NCBI RefSeq assembly: GCF_002368035.1 | Contig: NZ_AP018222.1 | Location: 6,287,809 to 6,351,808, forward strand | Source of the DNA: Nostoc linckia NIES-25 | GTDB taxonomy: Bacteria; Cyanobacteriota; Cyanobacteriia; Cyanobacteriales; Nostocaceae | Direction: 5' to 3' | DNA length: 64,000 bases | In this document: positions 58,105 to 64,000 of the stretch, in pieces | Layout of the letters: every line of letters begins with the position of its first letter | How positions within the stretch are numbered: the stretch's first letter is position 1 | Translations under genes and position numbers: made by a program | Notes under the pieces: generated by a model | What the model was told of the DNA's origin: nothing | The model's database searches: none | Seen by the model: the letters and a program-made list of their open reading frames with translations, nothing else

Positions 58105-59283
58105 ATGACTACTGCAACTCTACAATTTATCGATGATAAAATTACTGAGAAAAACTCATTATTAGAAGAATTAGATCAATTAGATCGTGAAATCAAAGCA
58201 GCACAAGAGATTGAATTTGATCTGACAACTGCCTTAAACTCCCTATCATCTATTTTTAACAGAGCTAATCCACTTATTTTGGATGAAGTTAAAAAAGCGA
58301 TCGCTGTTAAATGCTCTGAGTTAGGTATTTTAAATGGGGAAGTTAAGGAAGAAGTTAAGAAAACACGTACACGGAAAAAGAAAGATAATTTAACAACAAG
58401 TCTGGATAAAATTGATGAGCTAATTGATAAAAGTAAAACCACTACATTATCACCAGAAGAGGTAAAAGAATTCAACCAATCTGTTGAAGTAGCAGCAGAA
58501 CAATTATCTGAAGAATTGCCGATCAGTCAGGTTGAGGAATTTAAAAATAATTTAATTACTGAATTAGAAAATAAAAATGTAGTAGAGGTAGAAGTCTTAG
58601 AAAAAAATAAAACATCGAAATTATCACCAGAAGAATTAAACGAATTTGGTAGATCTCTTGATACTGTTTTGGAACAAATTGATAATAAATATACACAGCA
58701 AGAATTAGAAGATTCTGCACAAGCGATCGCTGATATTGATGTACAAGCACAGGTAGTTGAAACAATTGAAGAAACTAAACCGGCCGTATTTTCAATGGCA
58801 TCTTTTTTCAGTCAACCTATCCAAGTCTCGGAAGCTGCGATCGCTATGGATGATATGGAAACAGGAACAGAAGTACAGCATACTTTAACTGGTGTAGTGG
58901 GTGTCATTGACAGATCAGTTTCCATAGGTACTTTACCCGTTCAAATGGAAGGTATTAGATCGGGATTAGTTCCTGTAGTGTTTGCTGGAGGTAAGTCTGT
59001 AATCCCTATCAGTGAACTAGAAGTTTTACCAGTTGGGTCAAAAGTAAAGCATCGTAGTGGTGCTATTGGTGAAGTGTGCGATCCTTCTGAAATACCATCT
59101 AAAACCGTAAAAAACAGCCCAAAGTCAATTATTCCAATCAAGTTTATGGATGATGTCTTGCCTAATTGGTATTCATGGCAAGAACCAATACATTTAACAC
59201 CTATGACTGAAGAAGAGGTGGAAGCATACCTAGAACAAGAGCGTCAAAAACTTGAAGAAATAGCTAAGGGTGATCCTTTCTAA
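58105..59283 (+). CDS. hypothetical coiled-coil protein with internal repeats, 392 aa
   Basis: Three parts: helical and charged about 1-95; two imperfect internal repeats (LSPEEVKEFNQSVEVAAEQL about 115-135 and LSPEELNEFGRSLDTVLEQI about 173-193); then a beta-rich C-terminal domain about 255-365 (VQHTLTGVVGVIDRSVSIGT, VGSKVKHRSGAIGEVCDPSE) that may hold two SH3/KOW-like barrels. No catalytic motif. Divergent from the RHH gene, hence probably under its control. Confidence 0.6.
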   Translation: MTTATLQFIDDKITEKNSLLEELDQLDREIKAAQEIEFDLTTALNSLSSIFNRANPLILDEVKKAIAVKCSELGILNGEVKEEVKKTRTRKKKDNLTTSLDKIDELIDKSKTTTLSPEEVKEFNQSVEVAAEQLSEELPISQVEEFKNNLITELENKNVVEVEVLEKNKTSKLSPEELNEFGRSLDTVLEQIDNKYTQQELEDSAQAIADIDVQAQVVETIEETKPAVFSMASFFSQPIQVSEAAIAMDDMETGTEVQHTLTGVVGVIDRSVSIGTLPVQMEGIRSGLVPVVFAGGKSVIPISELEVLPVGSKVKHRSGAIGEVCDPSEIPSKTVKNSPKSIIPIKFMDDVLPNWYSWQEPIHLTPMTEEEVEAYLEQERQKLEEIAKGDPF

Positions 59284-59411
59284 AAAGTTTAAAACCTAGT
59301 TGCATACAGCGTTATACAGTGTTATACTAAGGATATGAAAACAAAGCGATCGCTCACCAAGCCTGAGAAACTTACAAGCGATCGCCTGATACCTACCAAA
59401 GGATAGACATC

Positions 59412-59804
59412 ATGACTACTTTAACAGAAAAGCCTACCACAGCACTTACTCAAGAGTTTTTATCTCTGCGCGATCGTGAAATCATTAGCAAGATCATTAA
59501 TGTTCCTGCTAACGAAATAATCACTATTAGAATTGAGGCAGGATGTACAGTTTGGGTCAAAGTTTTAGGTGGGTTACTCCCATTTGATCGTGATTGGTTC
59601 GCGCTAAGGGTAGCTGAGGTTAAGGCAGAGATGTTAGCTCAATCACTTGAAGATGATCAGATTGACGAAAACTTGCCTAATATCTGCATAGCACTTATTT
59701 CTGTGCAAGCTTCATTACTTCAAAATCCAAATGAGATTGTTTCAACCAAGATCCGAAATATTTTACTGAATTCTTTCTCTGATTATCTACCTAAATCTGC
59801 TTGA
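59412..59804 (+). CDS. hypothetical protein, 130 aa
   Basis: Acts from ATG 59412 with AAAGGAT upstream. Helical with one beta pair (TIRIEAGCTVWVKVLGGLLP). No recognised family or membrane segment. Upstream non-coding DNA (59300-59410) has GTTATAC direct repeats and HIP1 sites. Confidence 0.55.
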   Translation: MTTLTEKPTTALTQEFLSLRDREIISKIINVPANEIITIRIEAGCTVWVKVLGGLLPFDRDWFALRVAEVKAEMLAQSLEDDQIDENLPNICIALISVQASLLQNPNEIVSTKIRNILLNSFSDYLPKSA

Positions 59805-59865
59805 TAATTAAATTAGGTGTGATTAACAGCGATCGCACCTAACAAAAAATAATGAAAGGAATAGA

Positions 59866-60111
59866 ATGAATAAATGTACTTGTGGTATTTGTGATCTCTG
59901 CATAGAAGAGATTTTCTCACCCAAACTATCAGCACACCCAACTATTGATTCTGTAAGAAAATTAGCTTACCAAGCAGGTAAATTAGAAGGTGAAAATAGA
60001 AAACTACAAGCTAATTTTCCATATTGCAAGCGTAAGGGATGCCCCAACAAACATTACAACACTAATAGATATGGTTTTTGTCTGTCCTGCTTTGAAGAGT
60101 TGATCGGTTAA
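59866..60111 (+). CDS. small zinc-binding-type protein
   Basis: 81 residues with two Cys groups: CTCGICDLC (4-12) and CKRKGCPNKHYNTN ... FCLSCFEELI (55-78). The CxxC pairs make a zinc-ribbon or treble-clef site likely; the middle is a helix (RKLAYQAGKLEGENRKLQ). Possible DNA/RNA binding phage accessory protein. AAAGGAA precedes the start. Confidence 0.65.
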   Translation: MNKCTCGICDLCIEEIFSPKLSAHPTIDSVRKLAYQAGKLEGENRKLQANFPYCKRKGCPNKHYNTNRYGFCLSCFEELIG

Positions 60112-60136
60112 TTTAATTTAATTAAGGGAAACACCC

Positions 60137-60877
60137 ATGAACATAATTGTACAAAAAGAAATGATCCTCTCAGATATTGAATATTTGGCAAATGGATTTA
60201 ATTTAATATTTGAATCAGAAGGAGAATACCACACTATTTATGTCTTTGCAGAATGGGATTATGATAATAATTCTGTAATTGAATTAACAAAGATTTGTAA
60301 AGCAATTGGCATCAATCCTTATGCTTTAGATAATGTGGCAGACCGTGAATGTAATTTAAAAGTTGAAGATCAAAATATTATTACAAGCGATCGTCTGGAA
60401 ATTTTAAAAAGGTATGTTAAAAAATTCATTCACACGAGGATCGGGGAAACATACCTGATTAAATACGATGAAAATCTACAGGTTAGTTTTACCCGAAAAA
60501 CAATAAAAAAAGGAAAAGAGACTAAAACAGTTACCTTAGAAGATATAGAAATTTACGGTTGCAATCCTGTGGATGGGATGAACTTAGTATTTATGGATAA
60601 TACCACAGGTGAATGTTTTAACTTTTGGTTTACTGATGACTGGGAAGATGTAGAGGAAGAGGATTATGTATTTTTAGGTTTCAAATCTATGATCCAGAAA
60701 CTTGGATGCGATATTAATTTTGTAGAAAAAGTACTGTTAAAAGATGTTGCTGAGGATCAATTAGAAACCGCAAGATTTAATATCGGCTTAGGTGCAATGA
60801 AATCTCAATTGGGGAAAGAATACAAAGTAGAAATAGGTGAATCACGATTTAATGATCTGGTTTGGGAGTTTAATTAG
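60137..60877 (+). CDS. hypothetical protein, 246 aa
   Basis: Alpha/beta protein with repeated strand-turn-strand motifs; two similar halves are suggested by GFNLIFESEGEYHTIYVFAE (about 19-38) and GMNLVFMDNTTGECFNFWFT (about 150-169), each followed by an acidic tryptophan-containing segment and a helix. Probably an internally duplicated domain. No family recognised. Confidence 0.6.
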   Translation: MNIIVQKEMILSDIEYLANGFNLIFESEGEYHTIYVFAEWDYDNNSVIELTKICKAIGINPYALDNVADRECNLKVEDQNIITSDRLEILKRYVKKFIHTRIGETYLIKYDENLQVSFTRKTIKKGKETKTVTLEDIEIYGCNPVDGMNLVFMDNTTGECFNFWFTDDWEDVEEEDYVFLGFKSMIQKLGCDINFVEKVLLKDVAEDQLETARFNIGLGAMKSQLGKEYKVEIGESRFNDLVWEFN

Positions 60878-60887
60878 TTAAAAAATT

Positions 60888-60916
60888 TGGGAGTTAATTA
60901 GTTAAATTAACTCCCA
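60888..60916 (+). terminator. hairpin after the 246-aa gene
   Basis: TGGGAGTTAATT (60888-60899) / AATTAACTCCCA (60905-60916). Confidence 0.75.
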
Positions 60917-60945
60917 TACTAAAAAACAATTGGAGGTTGTAGAGT

Positions 60946-61224
60946 ATGTTTAAAGTTTTAATTTATTTAGATGGGACTTTTTTAGAAAAAAGTAAACAGG
61001 ATGTAGAGTCTTTTGAAGATTTAATTATTAATTTAGGTTTTGATGCTTATCATAATTATTTTGAAATTGAATTACCAACTTTACCTAATATAGGTGAAAA
61101 ACTAACAATTGTCCCAGAGAACAATAAACAAAAGCACTTTAATGTTACAGACATTGAGCATATACATTATCAAAAAACTAAGGAAACAAAGATAAATATT
61201 TTTGTTGAATTTCAAAACAACTAA
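60946..61224 (+). CDS. hypothetical protein, 92 aa
   Basis: MFKVLIYLDGTFLEKSKQDV, a small alpha/beta domain with a polar C-terminus; no recognised family. The start follows GGAGG at 60932-60936 with good spacing. Confidence 0.55.
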   Translation: MFKVLIYLDGTFLEKSKQDVESFEDLIINLGFDAYHNYFEIELPTLPNIGEKLTIVPENNKQKHFNVTDIEHIHYQKTKETKINIFVEFQNN

Positions 61225-61237
61225 GGATAAAAACACA

Positions 61238-61669
61238 ATGACAACAACAAGATTAAGCGATCGTCAAGTAATTGACCAATTTTATGAGCAAGTTTCTTGG
61301 CGAGATGAATGTAATCAAATGACTATTTTTAATCGCACTTGGATCAGGCATGATAAATCTAAATCTTTATTTTTACCATGCCACCATGAAGATTACAATC
61401 AATCTAAAAATCTTCTATTAGGTTTGGCAGAAGGATTTAACTATGAACCTTCTATGATTATTTATGGCGATCCGGATAAGTCAAAAGTTGAGGAGTTAAT
61501 TTTTAAAAGGCAGACTGAAACTACAATAAATCTAGATTTTATTGATGTTCGGGCCAAGGTAGCTTACTCAAGATTTATTTCTCGTGCTTTAGATGGGATC
61601 GATTGGAATAAAGCTTTTACCGAAGTTTCAAAAGGGAATATAGATTATATTCCTCCAGAACTTAGATAA
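61238..61669 (+). CDS. hypothetical protein, 143 aa
   Basis: Start taken at ATG 61238, preceded by AAGGAT; an in-frame ATG at 61202 lies inside the previous gene. MTTTRLSDRQVIDQFYEQVS, then WRDECNQMTIFNRTWIRHDK with two Cys and one His pair in the middle. No family recognised. Confidence 0.55.
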   Translation: MTTTRLSDRQVIDQFYEQVSWRDECNQMTIFNRTWIRHDKSKSLFLPCHHEDYNQSKNLLLGLAEGFNYEPSMIIYGDPDKSKVEELIFKRQTETTINLDFIDVRAKVAYSRFISRALDGIDWNKAFTEVSKGNIDYIPPELR

Positions 61670-61756
61670 ATTAAATTTAAAAGTAAACAGTTAAAAGCAG
61701 TAAACTTTAAATTTACTGCTTTTGTTATATTTAAATAAGATGATAACTTAACTTAT

Positions 61757-62143
61757 ATGCTTAAATTTAAAGATAGGTGTAGACTCCCAACTGTACAAGA
61801 AAGGCAAGAATCTATTACATGGTGGAATGAGTTATCAACTGGATCATCACTTCACCAAATAGCTAAAAAATATAATAAAAATGTTAGCACTATCCGTAAA
61901 AGATTAATTAGATTTTACGGACATGATTATTTTAAAAAATCTAAATCATCTTCTGTAGTTTTAGTTGCAGAAAGCACTAAAAAACTTAGAAGCGAGAGAA
62001 GAAAAGAAGAGGTTAAAAACTGGCTGGAAAAAAACGCAGAACTATTAAGGGAATTGGATCTAGAATTAGAATCTGACTTCTACTCTGAAAAAGCGATACT
62101 CAATAAAGAAAGAAACCGAGTTTTAAACTATCATCTGGAATAA
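61757..62143 (+). CDS. homeodomain-like HTH protein
   Basis: 128 residues. TWWNELSTGSSLHQIAKKYN and KNVSTIRKRLIRFYGHDYF form a helix-turn-helix of the resolvase/transposase HTH-like type; the C-terminal half is a highly charged coiled coil (KKLRSERRKEEVKNWLEKNA). Likely DNA-binding, perhaps a terminase-small-subunit-like or regulatory protein. Confidence 0.65.
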   Translation: MLKFKDRCRLPTVQERQESITWWNELSTGSSLHQIAKKYNKNVSTIRKRLIRFYGHDYFKKSKSSSVVLVAESTKKLRSERRKEEVKNWLEKNAELLRELDLELESDFYSEKAILNKERNRVLNYHLE

Positions 62144-62147
62144 TCAC

Positions 62148-62188
62148 AAAAAAATCACCCTACTAAAATTTAACAGGGTGATTTTTTT
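62148..62188. terminator. bidirectional terminator
   Basis: AAAAAAATCACCCT (62148-62161) / AGGGTGATTTTTTT (62175-62188) between convergent genes. Confidence 0.9.
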
Positions 62189-62203
62189 TATCTATTTTGC
62201 AGA

Positions 62204-62674
62204 TTATTTTTTAGATTGTTGTTGTGCTGCTTGATGTGCCTCAAACATAAAGGTTAAAGCTTTTTCTAATCGTTCAATACGCGTATTTTGATCGGAACAG
62301 CGATCGCTTAATTCTTCCTGATTTTTAGCTACCAATAATAAAGCATTGGTTATTGCTTCTAAAGTTTGTGATTGCTTATTCTGAGTTTCAATAATTTTAT
62401 TTGATAAAGCAACTAAATCACGAACCTTGCCAGAGAAATGTAGATCCAATTCTTTAAATGAATCTGTCACTAATCTTAAGGATGTTGCGCCCATTATCTT
62501 ACCCAATTCAGTGCCTACCTGGGTAATATCATTGGTAAATTTAGCTAAATTAGCTACCTCTGTTTGGTTTTTATACGCCATATCCGTTAAGGATCTTAAC
62601 TGAGTTTCTGAAGCATTAAGATACTCTACAAAAATATCTTCTAAAGATTTTTCAACAGTTATTGTTCTTGGCAT
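62204..62674 (-). CDS. coiled-coil hypothetical protein, 156 aa
   Basis: MPRTITVEKSLEDIFVEYLN, then a continuous amphipathic helical sequence (LAKFTNDITQVGTELGKIMG, LVALSNKIIETQNKQSQTLE, RIERLEKALTFMFEAHQAAQ). Looks like a rod or scaffold-like protein; no family. Confidence 0.6.
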   Translation of the reverse strand: MPRTITVEKSLEDIFVEYLNASETQLRSLTDMAYKNQTEVANLAKFTNDITQVGTELGKIMGATSLRLVTDSFKELDLHFSGKVRDLVALSNKIIETQNKQSQTLEAITNALLLVAKNQEELSDRCSDQNTRIERLEKALTFMFEAHQAAQQQSKK

Positions 62675-63261
62675 AAACTTTTTTATTTCATATTACTAAA
62701 TACCTTTTAATAGTAGCACAAATGCTAATTAGTATTTTTGTACTATACCCGATTAAAACTTACAAGTGTGATCGCTCAGCACCAAATGACAGGGTACTTT
62801 TATCATCGATTTTAGTAATAATTACCTACCATTTTTAAGTTTTGACGCGTTTGTCATAGTACTTTGATGCACAAGATCACCAGTTGACATAGCAACCAAC
62901 TTAAAAATTTTAAGTCTAAAAATTTCTGAAAGTCTTACTATATAGATGTTTTAGCAGTTTTACATTTTCCAACTGCAACTTACATTAAATGAAAATTGCA
63001 TCCAGATCGGTAAAAAACCTAGTTAAATCAAGCGTTTCAGCACCAAATTCTAAAATAATTAGGCGATCGCTCTTTAACTAACATTTATTGATGGATAATA
63101 TAAAAAAAAATTCTCACCCCAAATAATGAGATGAGAATTTAAAAATTTAGATGTGGTTTTCACAGGATCTTATTTAATTATAATCCAACTTTTAAATCTA
63201 AATAATAACTAAAATCTATTAATTATGCTAGTATTTAATTAGATGTGGGTAGGATTTAGAA
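62675..63261. other. 587-bp non-coding stretch
   Basis: Contains a copy of the TTTACTATATA-like motif (TCTGAAAGTCTTACTATATAG near 62928-62948), HIP1 sites and a hairpin, AAATTCTCA (63108-63116) / TGAGAATTT (63132-63140). It must hold the promoters of the divergent genes on either side. Confidence 0.55.
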
Positions 63262-63630
63262 ATGTATAAAGGTTTTGCAAAAATTGATTCTAAAAATTAC
63301 GACAAGATTGTAAATACTCAATTTACTAAAAAGCAAATACTTGAATGGATCGATAGTAAGGAATTAAGAGATTCATTTAAAAAAGCTTTAGATAGCAGCA
63401 CACCAGAGGTTAAAACTCTGCTTGAGGTATTTAAAAGTAACCTACACAAAACTGGATTTAGAAAACATATCTCTATGTGGCATCCAAATAACACTGTAAT
63501 GGGATTGGATACTAAAAAATGGGAATTTTGGGTACACGTTGGGATGCCTTATGGCATTGTAAAATTTGATGATCAACTTTTAACTTTAAAATCTTTTATG
63601 CAAATTAGAGGATACGAGCATGAAAATTAA
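63262..63630 (+). CDS. hypothetical protein, 122 aa
   Basis: Begins MYKGFAKIDSKNYDKIVNTQ; an alpha/beta protein with KHISMWHPNNTVMGLDTKKWE and WVHVGMPYGIVKFDD. No family recognised. Overlaps the next gene by 11 bp, so the two are coupled. Confidence 0.55.
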   Translation: MYKGFAKIDSKNYDKIVNTQFTKKQILEWIDSKELRDSFKKALDSSTPEVKTLLEVFKSNLHKTGFRKHISMWHPNNTVMGLDTKKWEFWVHVGMPYGIVKFDDQLLTLKSFMQIRGYEHEN

Positions 63631-63814
63631 TTTAGATCTATCCCCAGCTGAAGCAGATATACTTGAGGAATTTTTAGCAGACAACCCAACATCTTTTTTT
63701 ATTGGGCAATGGAGGAATAAGGAATTGGAACAAGCGATCGCTAAAATTAAAACTGCACTCACACCAGAACCAGCGATCGCTAAACAATCCTTTGATGATT
63801 ACTTCAACCTTTAA
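63620..63814 (+). CDS. small helical hypothetical protein, 64 aa
   Basis: MKINLDLSPAEADILEEFLA followed by an acidic-basic helix (WRNKELEQAIAKIKTAL). Coupled to the preceding gene by overlap. No family recognised. Confidence 0.5.
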   Translation: MKINLDLSPAEADILEEFLADNPTSFFIGQWRNKELEQAIAKIKTALTPEPAIAKQSFDDYFNL

Positions 63815-63888
63815 ATTTTAATTCAGTCATGTGAGCATCAGTTAAATGATGCTCTTTTTTAAACTTTAAATTTATAAATTTACAAATT

Positions 63889-64000
63889 ATGGGTAGCAAA
63901 AAGAGTAAAAAAAGTAAAATTTTTCACGTTGCAACTAGAAAATATAATTCTAGTGCAACCTATCACGCACACCAGAGACAACCTTTATGGTTCCCTGAGA
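63889..64000 (+). CDS. partial gene at window edge
   Basis: ATG 63889 begins a basic N-terminus (MGSKKSKKSKIFHVATRKYN) that remains open to the window end. Too short to assign. Confidence 0.4.
   Translation, partial: MGSKKSKKSKIFHVATRKYNSSATYHAHQRQPLWFPE

Larger units (their letters stand above)
40873..64000. mobile_element. AT-rich phage- or phage-plasmid-like region (continues beyond window)
   Basis: Tail-type genes, several small regulators of XRE/RHH/excisionase type, many short AT-rich genes without housekeeping relatives, a repeat-filled non-coding stretch and strong hairpins after most genes. It begins after a tRNA gene. No integrase, portal, terminase or capsid gene is recognised within the window, so its limits and completeness are unknown. 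Confidence 0.7.

Noticed and set aside
59335..59406. 23-codon frame MKTKRSLTKPEKLTSD...
   Set aside because: Composed mainly of two HIP1 sites and too short to support as a gene.

Overview
The window looks like chromosome plus integrated accessory DNA of a filamentous, probably heterocyst-forming cyanobacterium (Nostoc/Anabaena type). The signs are very frequent HIP1 octamers (GCGATCGC), heptamer short tandem repeats of the TAGTCAT type, GTAGAGACG hairpin repeats, a multi-GAF bilin-type histidine kinase, LL-diaminopimelate aminotransferase and an ArsA/HSP20-type ATPase.

Region 1 (1-20932) is a mobile element present in at least 1.3 head-to-tail copies. Positions 1-5037 recur with a constant offset of 15,895 at 15896-20932, and the two copies part at exactly one point (5037/5038 versus 20932/20933). 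The simplest reading is a 15,895-bp unit, 5038-20932, with the end of a preceding unit at 1-5037. From its left end a unit carries a leftward, translationally coupled operon of small phage-structure-like proteins plus a 900-residue coiled-coil/collagen-like protein (5102-12051); a small tyrosine recombinase next to a large imperfect palindrome; leftward plasmid-type genes; a ribbon-helix-helix regulator at a divergent operator/promoter; a rightward cassette of small unknown proteins; and, at the right end, a divergent IS110-like DEDD recombinase. Just upstream of the recombinase is a hairpin-rich non-coding segment containing a near copy of the element-end sequence. This is the best candidate for an undescribed system: a large, tandemly arrayed element moved by an IS110-like enzyme, possibly RNA-guided.

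Region 2 (20933-40552) is ordinary chromosome: a small coiled-coil protein, ArsA-like ATPase, a 1,108-residue sensor kinase with three candidate bilin cysteines, a small membrane protein, dnaN, a possible solitary HEARO/omega-RNA locus, dapL, a Uma2 nuclease, a VapBC locus with a frameshifted toxin, an MFS transporter, an RCK-type ion channel, an HtpX-like protease, RtcB, a methyltransferase, a HAD hydrolase and tRNA-Ala(CGC). Small inverted-repeat elements are scattered between genes, including a 114-bp pair.

Region 3 (about 40.6-64.0 kb, running off the right edge) is AT-rich and phage- or phage-plasmid-like. It has a tape-measure-like protein, a baseplate-hub-like protein carrying RlpA-like and M23 peptidase domains, a tail/fibre-type protein, XRE and RHH regulators, an excisionase-type HTH protein, and a coupled operon of membrane proteins ending in a membrane-anchored P-loop ATPase. 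No capsid, portal or terminase gene is recognised in the window. A 4.2-kb stretch without credible genes (47.6-51.8 kb) is full of structured repeats: four copies of a ~210-bp unit, two diverged ~600-bp units, a dispersed TTTACTATATAAG-type motif and several large inverted repeats. Many genes in this region end at long, near-perfect bidirectional hairpins.
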